DNA of 64,000 nucleotides from Bradyrhizobium algeriense (GTDB lineage Bacteria > Pseudomonadota > Alphaproteobacteria > Rhizobiales > Xanthobacteraceae), in NCBI RefSeq assembly GCF_003062295.1, contig NZ_PYCN01000020.1, positions 1 through 64,000 of the forward strand, written 5' to 3'. Within the stretch, counting starts at the first letter, position 1. Every line of letters begins with the position of its first letter. Both the position numbers and the translations under genes were made by a program. Of the stretch, positions 32,230 to 40,389 are shown in pieces. Below the pieces are notes generated by a model. It did no database searches, had not been told where the DNA came from, and was given only the letters and a program-made list of their open reading frames with translations.

Positions 32230-33138
32230 CTATTCCTTCTCCCCGGACTGCCTCAGCTTGAAGTGCCCGAATGCGGTAGCGATCGGCTTGGCCGCATCCT
32301 CCTGCCAGGCCTGCGCCTGGAAGGCGACGATGCGCTGGCCCTGCCGGACGATTGAAACATTCGCAAAGCTGTCGAGGGCACGTCCCGAACGCAGATAGTT
32401 GATGGTCAGGCCGATCGGCTTTGGCGGCGTTGCAATGCCGAGTTCGCGCGCCACACCGATAATCGCAGTCGTTTCCAGGAAGGCACCGGTGATGCCGCCG
32501 TGGATGGCGGGCAGCACCGGATTGCCGATGATCTTCGGCGAGAAAGGCATGCGCAGCACGCCGTCTTCAGCGAGGCCGATACCGAGGCAGCGGGCAAACG
32601 GGCTTTTGGCGAATGGGCCTGAGTTGTCTTCGGGCGCGTCGAGGACCGGCACCTCATGCGCTCCCCGGTCCTGCAGCATGTTCGTGCGGTTCGCGCCGAT
32701 CATGAAGCACGCGGCGGCGGTCGCGACAGGGTCCTGCTCGGTCTCCTGATAGGCGGTCGAGCGCACGAAGGCGATTGAACGCGTGACGTGGTAGCAGATC
32801 GAATGCGCTTTGATGTCGAGACCGGGCTTGGCCGGCCTCTGGTAATCGATGCGCAGATCAAGCGTCGCGATCGCGCGGTTACCGTCGAGCGCCAGCTGCA
32901 CCGCCATGCCGCAACTCTCGTCGAGCATGGCGGTGACCACGCCTCCGTGGATCACGCCGGTTTCCGTGTCGCCGGCGAAGACGGATTGGTAGGGCAGGCT
33001 GGACCAGGCCTCGCCGCGCTCGGCACGATCGATGCGAAGTCCGCTGGCGCGGCCATAGAGCGACCGGCGTTCCGCGATCGCCTTCGCCAGTTTGTCGAAC
33101 GGCAGCGGCCGCCCCTCATTTGTCGAGATTTCAGACAT
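32230..33138 (-). CDS. double-hotdog acyl-CoA thioesterase-like protein
   Basis: 302 residues formed by two hotdog domains in tandem. The first (about 20-145) has TGVIHGGVVTAMLDESCGMAV, the PaaI-type HGG helix start; the second (about 165-295) has LPAIHGGITGAFLETTAIIGV. It would hydrolyse acyl-CoA thioesters in the cytoplasm; the substrate is not predictable. Single-chain double hotdogs act as pseudo-dimers. It is monocistronic, with no catabolic neighbour on the same strand. ATG 33138. Confidence 0.85.
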   Translation of the reverse strand: MSEISTNEGRPLPFDKLAKAIAERRSLYGRASGLRIDRAERGEAWSSLPYQSVFAGDTETGVIHGGVVTAMLDESCGMAVQLALDGNRAIATLDLRIDYQRPAKPGLDIKAHSICYHVTRSIAFVRSTAYQETEQDPVATAAACFMIGANRTNMLQDRGAHEVPVLDAPEDNSGPFAKSPFARCLGIGLAEDGVLRMPFSPKIIGNPVLPAIHGGITGAFLETTAIIGVARELGIATPPKPIGLTINYLRSGRALDSFANVSIVRQGQRIVAFQAQAWQEDAAKPIATAFGHFKLRQSGEKE

Positions 33139-33215
33139 GCTGGCGGTTTAGCATGCCGCCGAGATGAATTGTGCAGCAATATGCATAAGGTGCCGGCATC
33201 GCCGGAGGTGGTGCG

Positions 33216-33407
33216 CTAAGACCGCAAAACGTCTTGAATGCGATCATCACCCCTGGATGTATCGCGACCCGCTACCGTCGCCTGGCCTGAGGCCGGCCTT
33301 GATGATCTTTCGATGCACTCAATGTCTTCTCGTAATTTCTTCAGCTCGAAATACGCTTTGACGAAGTTGAAATCAGCTGAAGTAGCCGTAGCGGGACGTT
33401 TGCGCAT
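33216..33407 (-). CDS. small hypothetical protein
   Basis: 63 residues, soluble, charged, with a helical stretch FVKAYFELKKLREDIECIE in the first half. The ATG at 33407 has GGAGGG six nt upstream, which supports it as a gene. The frame is open upstream to 33464. No family recognised. Confidence 0.5.
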   Translation of the reverse strand: MRKRPATATSADFNFVKAYFELKKLREDIECIERSSRPASGQATVAGRDTSRGDDRIQDVLRS

Positions 33408-33920
33408 TTCAATCCCTCCGCCCTCTCCAAGAACCTGTAGATCGTCACACGTGTAGATCGTCACACGTGCGCTCGAAAAACGGAGCGTGCGGACTCGTAG
33501 AGGTCAAACCACGTAGCCCTCGACGAGCCCGCAACCACCGCGCCGCTTTGGTGGCCCCCCATCGTGCACACTTGCTGATGGTTTGCGCAGAGTCTGTAGC
33601 GCAGCGAGCACAACAGCACTGAACTCGCGAATGTGGTAACGGAGTTACAGTTGTTCCCGCTGTTGGCCGCTTGCCCCAAATCTTCCCGTCCCCGTTGCAG
33701 AAGCGATGCCGCAATATCGGCGATCGATCTGAAGAGGCTACCGTCGCGATGAGTGCCAAATATGTGGAGCGATACGCATGATGCGTCGGCATCGGTGGAG
33801 GTGGTCGTCGGCCCGAAAATCTGCCTCTATTGGAAAGACGGCCGGCACGTAGCCGGCCCTGGGTATCTGCAGCTGCCGGCCTTGCCGGAGCCTGAAGTTT
33901 TAGCGCGGGAGAGTGGCGAT
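33408..33920. other. 513-bp spacer before the amidohydrolase gene
   Basis: No supported gene. A perfect 16-bp tandem repeat (GTAGATCGTCACACGT, 33437-33468) lies just upstream of the small minus-strand gene. The frame of the amidohydrolase is open from 33753, but the segment before 33921 is unlike the family. Confidence 0.5.
33437..33468. repeat. 16-bp perfect direct repeat
   Basis: GTAGATCGTCACACGT occurs twice without a gap, about 30 bp upstream of the start of the 63-residue gene on the minus strand. It could be a pair of operator half-sites or a simple duplication. Confidence 0.7.
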
Positions 33921-35411
33921 ATGGGTAGTTTGGTGATCAGTGGCGGCCGGGTGGTGGATCCGGCGAGCGGGATGGACGCCATTGGCGATGTGGTGGTGGT
34001 GGATGGCCGGGTCTCCGCTGTCGGCACCGGGCTCGGCGGCGCCGAACGGGTGATCGACGCGACCGGGCTGGTGGTGGCGCCCGGCTTCATCGACCTACAC
34101 GCCCACGGCCAGTCGATCCCGGCCGACCGCATGCAGGCGTTCGATGGGGTGACGACGACGCTCGACCTCGAGGCGGGCGTATTGCCGGTCGCACCCTGGT
34201 ATCGGCGCCAGGCCGATAAGGGACGCGTGCTGAACTATGGCGCCGCCGCCAACTGGGCTTTTGCGCGCATCGGCGCGATGACCGGCTCCAACGCGGAAAG
34301 CTCGCTGGAGGCGTTCGGCAATGCCATGCGCGATCGTCGCTGGATCGACAACGTGGCCAGCGATACCGAGGTGGCCGGCATCCTCGACCGTCTTGCGATT
34401 GGACTGAACGAGGGCGGCATCGGCATCGGCATCCTCAACGCCTATGCCCCGGGCGCCGGCGTGCAGGAGCTGACCGCGGTGTGCCAACTGGCGGCGGCGC
34501 ATGATGTCGCGACCTTCACCCACGTCGCCTACATGTCCCGCATCGACCCGGAAAGCGCCGCCGAGGCCTATGTCCGCCTGATCGGCTATGCCGGGGCCAC
34601 CGGTGCGCACATGCACATCTGCCACTTCAACTCTTCCAGCAAGACGGACGTGGAGCGTTGCGCCGTGCTGGTGGCCAAGGCGCAGGCGCAGGGCCTGCCG
34701 ATCACGGTGGAGGCCTATCCGTACGGCACCGGTTCGACGGTGCTGGCGGCGGCCTTCTTCAGCGATCCCGAATTCGAGGCGCGCAATGGACTAGGCTACG
34801 ATTCGGTGCAGCGGGTGACCGACGGGCGGCGCTTCCGCGACCGCAAGGAATTGCTGGCGGCGCAGGCGGAGGAGCCTTCCACGCTGGTGCTGTGGCATAT
34901 CCTGGATACGGAGAACAATCCGCACCATCGCGACCTCTTGGACATTTCGGTGCTCTATCCCGGCGGCGCGATCGCGTCCGACGCGATGCCCTGGACGCTG
35001 TCGGACGGCAGCGCTTACACCGGCGACGCCTGGCCGCTGCCTGACGACGCCACCTCGCATCCGCGCTCGGCGGGTTGCTTCACCCGTTTCATCCGCGAGT
35101 GGGTGCGTGAGCGCAAGACGCTTTCGCTGCTGGAAGGCGTCCGCAAATGCGCACTCATTCCGGCGGAGATCCTTTCCCACAGCACGCCCGCGATGCGTAC
35201 CAAGGGAAGGCTGCAGCCAGGCGCGGATGCCGACATTGTCGTGTTCGATTTCGAAGCGCTGACCGACCGGGCGACTTTCTCGGCGATGAACCGTCCGTCA
35301 GAGGGCGTCCGGCATCTGGTGGTCAGCGGCGAGCCGCTGATATCAGATGGCGTGCTGGATGTGGCGGCGAGGCCCGGCCGGCCGGTGCGCCGGCCCGTTG
35401 CCGAGAGTTGA
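33921..35411 (+). CDS. amidohydrolase-superfamily protein (N-acyl-D-glutamate deacylase/D-aminoacylase type)
   Basis: 496 residues. Metal-site HxH (His60, His62) in GFIDLHAHGQ. The following GVTTTLDLEAGVLPVAPWY lacks the NCG of typical D-aminoacylases and looks instead like the subgroup annotated as D-glutamate deacylase. Further ligand candidates are THVAYMS, HICHFNSSS and ASDAMPWTLS, and the C-terminal barrel-closing strand is GADADIVVFDFEAL. It probably deacylates an N-acyl-D-amino acid or opens a related ring, with zinc. Start ATG 33921 has GGAGAG 7-8 nt upstream. A CobW-type metal GTPase begins 2 nt after its stop, suggesting dedicated metal supply. Confidence 0.82.
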   Translation: MGSLVISGGRVVDPASGMDAIGDVVVVDGRVSAVGTGLGGAERVIDATGLVVAPGFIDLHAHGQSIPADRMQAFDGVTTTLDLEAGVLPVAPWYRRQADKGRVLNYGAAANWAFARIGAMTGSNAESSLEAFGNAMRDRRWIDNVASDTEVAGILDRLAIGLNEGGIGIGILNAYAPGAGVQELTAVCQLAAAHDVATFTHVAYMSRIDPESAAEAYVRLIGYAGATGAHMHICHFNSSSKTDVERCAVLVAKAQAQGLPITVEAYPYGTGSTVLAAAFFSDPEFEARNGLGYDSVQRVTDGRRFRDRKELLAAQAEEPSTLVLWHILDTENNPHHRDLLDISVLYPGGAIASDAMPWTLSDGSAYTGDAWPLPDDATSHPRSAGCFTRFIREWVRERKTLSLLEGVRKCALIPAEILSHSTPAMRTKGRLQPGADADIVVFDFEALTDRATFSAMNRPSEGVRHLVVSGEPLISDGVLDVAARPGRPVRRPVAES

Positions 35412-35413
35412 TT

Positions 35414-36358
35414 GTGCCGGTCCCGATCCTGCTGGTCACCGGTTTCCTCGGGGCAGGCAAGACCACGGTCGTGAACCACCTGCTGGCGCATGCCGAGGGG
35501 CGGCGGATCGCCGCCGTGGTCAACGATTTCGGCGCGATCAACATCGATGCGGAGCTGATCGCTGGCGCCAGCGATGGGGTGGTCAGCCTAAGTAACGGCT
35601 GCATCTGCTGCTCGCTGGAAGGCGATCTCTTACGCACGCTCGCCGCCCTGCTGCGGCGTGATCCGCGGCCGGAGTTCATCGTGATCGAAACCAGCGGGAT
35701 CGCCGATCCCTCGGATATCGTGCGCAACCTGATGGATCCGATGATTTGGCGGGAGGCGCCGCTGGAAACGGTGCTGTGCGTGGTGGACGCGACGACAACG
35801 GAAGAAGCGTTGAACGACGCGTTGCTGCGATCTCAGCTGCGGGCGGCGGACGTGGTGGCGCTAAGCAAGGTGGACCTGGTGGACGCAGCAGGTCGCGCAC
35901 AGCTGCGCGATGTCGTCCGGGCGCTGCGGCCGGCGGCGGTGGTGGTCGATGCCCTGCATGGTGAAGTCCCCGCAGCGCTGCTGTTCCCCGTGGACGCGGA
36001 CCGCGTGCCGGCGCCGCGCGAGATGGGGCCGCGACGGCCGGCAGTTGATCGGTTCGAGACGTTAAGCTGGACATCGGAACATCTGGTGTCGCTCCCGCGG
36101 CTGCAGCAGGCGATCGGCCGGCTGGCGCCGAAGCTCGCCCGGGCGAAGGGGTTGTTCGAGACCGTGGAGCAGCCGGGGCGGTTGACGGTGTTTCAGCTGG
36201 CCGGCGGGCGCGCGACGTTGGCGCCGGGCGGGGAGCTGCCGGCCGGGGCACTGGCGGCCCGGGTAGCGCGGGCGCGGATCGTGTTCATTGCCGAGATCGG
36301 GGTTCTCTCGACCGCCGAGATCGACAGGGTCATGGAAGCGTGCATCGAAGCCGGGTGA
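35414..36358 (+). CDS. CobW/COG0523-family G3E GTPase (metal chaperone)
   Basis: 314 residues from GTG 35414, two nt after the amidohydrolase stop. P-loop GFLGAGKT (10-17), metal-binding GCICC (62-66), Walker B region VIETSGIADP, and the guanine-specificity motif as SKVD rather than NKxD. A CobW C-terminal domain lies at about 210-310. COG0523 proteins deliver zinc or other metals to client enzymes using GTP hydrolysis. The strict coupling to a metallo-amidohydrolase makes that enzyme the likely client, which is inference. No zur or other zinc genes are nearby. Confidence 0.9.
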   Translation: MPVPILLVTGFLGAGKTTVVNHLLAHAEGRRIAAVVNDFGAINIDAELIAGASDGVVSLSNGCICCSLEGDLLRTLAALLRRDPRPEFIVIETSGIADPSDIVRNLMDPMIWREAPLETVLCVVDATTTEEALNDALLRSQLRAADVVALSKVDLVDAAGRAQLRDVVRALRPAAVVVDALHGEVPAALLFPVDADRVPAPREMGPRRPAVDRFETLSWTSEHLVSLPRLQQAIGRLAPKLARAKGLFETVEQPGRLTVFQLAGGRATLAPGGELPAGALAARVARARIVFIAEIGVLSTAEIDRVMEACIEAG

Positions 36359-36359
36359 A

Positions 36360-36385
36360 GCGTCCGGCAATCGAATGCCGGACGC
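36360..36385. terminator. hairpin between convergent CobW-type gene and TRAP operon
   Basis: Perfect 10-bp arms GCGTCCGGCA/TGCCGGACGC with a 6-nt loop, placed between two convergent stops. No T-run, so termination is possible but not proven. Confidence 0.5.
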
Positions 36386-36409
36386 GACTGGAGCGCAATA
36401 ACGATCGTC

Positions 36410-37399
36410 TTACTTCTTATAGGCTGCGATCACGGCTTCACCGTCGGGGCCGGCCTTCTTGAGCCAATCGGCCGTCAACTGCTCCCCGATCTTCTCAAGG
36501 CCCGTCTTCAGCGCCGGAGGCGGCGGCAGCACCTTCATCTTGTTGGCCTGAAGCTGTTCGAGATACCACTTCGCTTTTTCTTCCGCGAGTTTCCAGCCGC
36601 GCTCTTCGGCGACCGCGGCCGCCTTGAGGATCGCGTCCTGGGTCGGCTTGTCGAGCGCGTCAAAAGCCGCCTTGTTCACGAAGGTGACGTTCTTCGGAAT
36701 CCAGGCCTGCGTATCATAGAAATGCGTCATGGTTTCCCACGCCTTGCTGTCGTAGCCGGTCGAGCCTGAGGTCATGAACGCGTTCACAACGCCGGTAGCC
36801 AGCGCCTGCGGCAATTCTGCCGCCTGGATGGTGACAGGCTGCGCGCCGACAAGCTCGGCGATGCGCGAGGTGCCGACATTATAGGCGCGCCACTTCAAGC
36901 CTTTCATATCCTCAACGGTGGCAAGGTCCTTCTTGGCATAAATGCCCTGCGGACCCCACGGCACCGCGAAGAGGAGCATCAGGCCTTGCGATGCGAGCTT
37001 CTTTTCGATTGCGGGTTTCGAGGCAAGCCATAGCTTCTTGGCTGCCGGGTAACTCGTCGACAGGAACGGGATGACATCGATGCCGAACATCGGATCCTCG
37101 TTCTCATGCAGCGAGATCAGGACCTCGCCGGCCTGTGCCTGTCCGGTGGCGACCGCACGTTTGATTTCCGGCGCCTTGAACAGCGAGGCGGCGGCATGCA
37201 CGGTGATCTGCAGCTTGCCGCCGGTGGCGTCGCCGACGTCCTTGGCGAACGCCATCAGGTTCACCGAATGCGGATTGTCCGCCGGATAGGCGGCCGGGAG
37301 ATTCCATTTGGTCTGCGCCGCTGCTGGAACCACAAGTGCGGGAGCGGCAAGCGCCGCCACGCAGGCGGCCATAGCGCACGTCTTGATAAGCCTGAACAT
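36410..37399 (-). CDS. TRAP transporter substrate-binding protein (DctP family)
   Basis: 329 residues. Signal peptide MFRLIKTCAMAACVAALA and on, cleaved after VPAAAQ (about 29). DctP-fold motifs: WNLPAAYPADNPHS at the start of the mature chain, ITVHAAASLFKAPEIKRAVATGQ, the ligand-Arg region KGLKWRAYNVGTSR, and NAFMTSGSTGYDSKAWE. It captures an organic-acid-type solute in the periplasm for the TRAP pair encoded upstream. It is the last gene of a minus-strand operon dctQ-dctM-dctP, 14 bp after dctM. AAAGG precedes ATG 37399. The frame's longer open extension is antisense to nothing but is inside dctM and spurious. Confidence 0.92.
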   Translation of the reverse strand: MFRLIKTCAMAACVAALAAPALVVPAAAQTKWNLPAAYPADNPHSVNLMAFAKDVGDATGGKLQITVHAAASLFKAPEIKRAVATGQAQAGEVLISLHENEDPMFGIDVIPFLSTSYPAAKKLWLASKPAIEKKLASQGLMLLFAVPWGPQGIYAKKDLATVEDMKGLKWRAYNVGTSRIAELVGAQPVTIQAAELPQALATGVVNAFMTSGSTGYDSKAWETMTHFYDTQAWIPKNVTFVNKAAFDALDKPTQDAILKAAAVAEERGWKLAEEKAKWYLEQLQANKMKVLPPPPALKTGLEKIGEQLTADWLKKAGPDGEAVIAAYKK

Positions 37400-37413
37400 G
37401 ACAATACCTTTCT

Positions 37414-38721
37414 CTAGCCAGGGAATGCTATCCGCGGCAGCAGCATCACGATAGCAGGAAAGACCGTGATGATGGCAACCGCCAGAACGAGCAAAAAGAA
37501 GAACGGCAGGGCGGCCTTGGCGACCGTGTTGGAATCCTTGCCGCTCATGGTCTGCAGGACGAACAGATTGAAGCCGACGGGCGGAGAGACTTCCGCCATT
37601 TCCACCACCAGCACCAGGAAAATGCCGAACCAGACGAGGTCGAAGCCGGCCTGTTTCACCATCGGAATAACGATGGCGGTGGTCAGCACGATCATGGAAA
37701 TGCCGTCGAGTGCCGTGCCGAGCACGATGTACATGACGGTCAGCGCCGCGATCAGCGCATAGGGACTGAGCTGGAGGCTGTTCACCCAGTTCGCGAGCGC
37801 CAATGGGATGCCGGTATAGGCCATCGACGTGCCCATGTAGGAGGCGCCCGCGAGGATCAAGAGGATCATGCAATTGACCCGCGTCGCGCCCATGACGCTC
37901 GCCCAGAACGATTCCCAGCTCAGCGCGCCTTGCCACCATGCGATGGCGAGCGCGCCCAGCACGCCCCAGGCCGCGCATTCCGTTGCCGTCGCCCAGCCCA
38001 TCAGCAACGACAGAAAGACGAAAACGATCAGCAGCAGGCAAGGAATGAGATTGAGCGATTCTGCGATGCGCCTGCGAAGGCTCATGGGCGGATCGGCCGG
38101 CGGCGTGCGCGTCGGATTGGCGAGCGACCAGATCGCGATGTAGCCGGAATAGAGCATCATTACCAACAGGCCCGGCAGAAATCCGGCGAGGAAAACCTGA
38201 ATGATGGAGACGTTCGCCTGCACGGCGTAGACCACCATGGTGATCGACGGCGGGATGAGAATGCCGAGCGTGCCCGCACCGGCCAGAGAGCCGAGGCTCA
38301 GGTTTTCATCATAGCCGCGCTTCTTCAATTCCGGCAGGGCGATCTTGGCAACGGTGGCGCAGGTCGCGGCCGATGATCCCGATACTGAACCGAATACGCC
38401 ACAGGCGAGCACATTGACGTGCATGAGCCGGCCCGGCAGCCAGTTCAGCCAGGGCGCAAATCCACGGAACATTTCCTCCGACAATCGCGTGCGGAAAAGA
38501 ATTTCGCCCATCCAGATGAAGAGTGGCAAGGCCGCGAGCGACCACGACGCGCTGTTGCCCCACACCGTTGTCGCCAGCACGCTGCCCGCCGGAATGGCGC
38601 CGCCTGCGAATTGCATGCCGGCCCATCCCGTCGCCATCAAGGCGACGCCGATCCAGACGCCGGCACCGAGCAGCAGCGCAAGAAATCCGAGCAGGATCGC
38701 GGCGATGGAGAGAAGCTCCAT
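37414..38721 (-). CDS. TRAP transporter large permease (DctM family)
   Basis: 435 residues with about 11-12 membrane helices, typical of DctM. Motifs: ASWSLAALPLFIWMGEILFR, VFGSVSGSSAATCATVAKIALPEL, SLAGAGTLGILIPPSI, and the C-terminal EVSPPVGFNLFVLQ. It forms the sodium-coupled transport channel with DctQ. ATG 38721 lies one nt after the dctQ stop, so translation is coupled. An in-frame 35-codon extension upstream lies inside dctQ and is rejected. Confidence 0.93.
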   Translation of the reverse strand: MELLSIAAILLGFLALLLGAGVWIGVALMATGWAGMQFAGGAIPAGSVLATTVWGNSASWSLAALPLFIWMGEILFRTRLSEEMFRGFAPWLNWLPGRLMHVNVLACGVFGSVSGSSAATCATVAKIALPELKKRGYDENLSLGSLAGAGTLGILIPPSITMVVYAVQANVSIIQVFLAGFLPGLLVMMLYSGYIAIWSLANPTRTPPADPPMSLRRRIAESLNLIPCLLLIVFVFLSLLMGWATATECAAWGVLGALAIAWWQGALSWESFWASVMGATRVNCMILLILAGASYMGTSMAYTGIPLALANWVNSLQLSPYALIAALTVMYIVLGTALDGISMIVLTTAIVIPMVKQAGFDLVWFGIFLVLVVEMAEVSPPVGFNLFVLQTMSGKDSNTVAKAALPFFFLLVLAVAIITVFPAIVMLLPRIAFPG

Positions 38722-38722
38722 G

Positions 38723-39268
38723 TCAGACCCCGCTCTGCATGGCGCGTTCGACGATCTCCTCGGCGCTCGTCGGCTTCGGCAATTCGTAGCGCGGCGCGAA
38801 GCCGCGCAGGACATGGACCAGCTCATCCACGAAAGCGATGAAGAGTATCACGAGCCCGCCACTGTAGCCGAGCTGCGGAATCCACAGCGGCACCGCGATG
38901 ACGCCTTGCGAAATGTCGGAAAATTTAAGGGATTGCCAGGTCATGATCGCGGCATGCCACGCGAAAAAGCCGATGAAGCCGACGCCGACGAGGAGCGCTG
39001 CGATCTCGACATAGTGGCGGACGTTGTCGTTGAGGCGGTCGATCAAGAGGCCGACGCGGATCATCTCGCCGTGCTTGAACGTATGCGCGAGCCCGAGGAA
39101 GGCCGTCGCTGCCATGCACCAGGAGATGAAATCATCGCCCGCCGGAATATTGACGCCGAGCGGCCGGCCGCCCGACAACAGCAGCATCAGCACAAAAATC
39201 GCAATCAGGAAAAGTCCGGCGAGATAGCCGGAGAAAAGGTAGATTCGATCAAGAAACACGCGGATCAT
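38723..39268 (-). CDS. TRAP transporter small permease (DctQ family)
   Basis: 181 residues with four membrane helices (about 10-30, 45-65, 88-110, 135-155). The DctQ signature is the region FISWCMAATAFLGLAHTFKHGEMIRVGLL. It is the first gene of the TRAP operon. ATG 39268 has GGAG/AAGG upstream; the frame is open 51 nt further. The 208-bp spacer to the IclR gene upstream must contain the operon promoter. The IclR-type regulator reads in the same direction and could be its regulator. Confidence 0.9.
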   Translation of the reverse strand: MIRVFLDRIYLFSGYLAGLFLIAIFVLMLLLSGGRPLGVNIPAGDDFISWCMAATAFLGLAHTFKHGEMIRVGLLIDRLNDNVRHYVEIAALLVGVGFIGFFAWHAAIMTWQSLKFSDISQGVIAVPLWIPQLGYSGGLVILFIAFVDELVHVLRGFAPRYELPKPTSAEEIVERAMQSGV

Positions 39269-39476
39269 ACTGTGTCCTTCTCCTCGCACGCCATTGCCCG
39301 CAAGCAATAGTGGTGCCAATTCCGGTAACCGTCGTCCTCTTCCGAAAGGAGTCTATCGATCCTGGCCGTGGGCGAAAGCGACTACTGAAATCAGTCCCCA
39401 GAAGAGGCAGACAGGGTTTCGGAATTGCTCCGGGCCGTCAAGGCCGACTCACGACGGATACGGTCAAGCGCAGCCT

Positions 39477-40256
39477 CTACTGCTGCAACGACGAAACACT
39501 TGCGGCGATGTTGTCGGCCAGCGCCTTCACAAGAGGCACGTAGCGCTGGACGACGTCCGCACGGTCGAGCGCCGAGGTGAAATAGGTCATGCCGACGGTG
39601 GCGAGCACGCGCCGGTTGACGATGATGGGAAGTGCGATCGTGCTGGACGAGCGCGGCTCCACCATCGGGTCGCGTTCGGCGAAACCTTGCTTGCGGATCG
39701 CGGCCAGCAAGGACAACGCCCGCTTTCGCTCCGTGGCGAGTTTGTCTTCGCTCTCCTGCGACCGTGTCAGCATGTCGAGCAGCATTGACCGCTCGCTCAT
39801 GGGGCAGAATGCCAGGTAGGCGCGCCCCAGCGCTCGCCCGAGCAGGCTGAGGTGCGTGTTGAGGGTGCCGTGAAACGGCGAGACCGGGCTGTCGGGAATG
39901 GTGCTGAAGCGGACCACGACAAAACTCCTGTCGAGGACGGCGATGGCGATTGGCCAGTGATATTGTCGCGTGAAGGCGAGCGCCCAGGGGCGTGCGGCCT
40001 CCACCACCAGCGGATCGCCATGAAAGCCGTTGCTCAGTGATTTGACCCGCGAGGCGACCGCATAGCCGCCCTGCCGCCGGTCGTTGGCGGCATAGCCCAT
40101 CGCGCAGAGCGACTTCATCAACCGTACTACCGTCGATTTCGGCAGCCCGGTCGCCTTGTGCAGGCGATCGATCGAGGTGACGCGGTGGCGGTTGAGCTCC
40201 TCCAGCAGCAGGAGGGTGCGAGAGGCGGCTTCGACGGTGTCGGACTTAAGCGGCAT
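39477..40256 (-). CDS. IclR family transcriptional regulator
   Basis: 259 residues. An N-terminal winged helix-turn-helix (about 10-70: TSIDRLHKATGLPKSTVVRLMKSL) is followed by an IclR effector-binding domain (about 80-255) ending NRRVLATVGMTYF and LADNIAASVSSL. It probably controls the divergent HpcH-aldolase run and perhaps the TRAP operon downstream of it. The divergent spacer has a TTCCACC-type palindrome at 40262-40286 immediately before its start, well placed for autoregulation. ATG 40256. Confidence 0.92.
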   Translation of the reverse strand: MPLKSDTVEAASRTLLLLEELNRHRVTSIDRLHKATGLPKSTVVRLMKSLCAMGYAANDRRQGGYAVASRVKSLSNGFHGDPLVVEAARPWALAFTRQYHWPIAIAVLDRSFVVVRFSTIPDSPVSPFHGTLNTHLSLLGRALGRAYLAFCPMSERSMLLDMLTRSQESEDKLATERKRALSLLAAIRKQGFAERDPMVEPRSSSTIALPIIVNRRVLATVGMTYFTSALDRADVVQRYVPLVKALADNIAASVSSLQQ

Positions 40257-40261
40257 TGGAA

Positions 40262-40286
40262 TTCCACCTGGTGGAACACGGTGGAA
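40262..40286. promoter_or_regulatory. candidate IclR operator
   Basis: TTCCACC-T-GGTGGAA (40262-40276) is a perfect 7-bp-arm palindrome followed 3 bp later by another GGTGGAA (40280-40286); GGAATTCC overlaps at 40258-40265. It lies between the divergent IclR and HpcH genes. IclR-family sites are often of this TGGAA/TTCCA kind. Confidence 0.6.
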
Positions 40287-40389
40287 TAGCTATGGCCCAC
40301 CGGCGCCCTCCCTGCAATGGTTTTCGCCAAGCCACGCCGGTGCCCGTCCTCTTAGGACGGCCCCGAGCAGATGGCGGGGAGGAACAGCC

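Noticed and set aside
32023..32355. 110-residue plus-strand frame
   Set aside because: Its second half is antisense to the thioesterase gene and the first half overlaps a likely repeat.
33445..33792. 115-residue minus-strand frame
   Set aside because: Arg/Cys-rich, no ribosome binding site, no family features.
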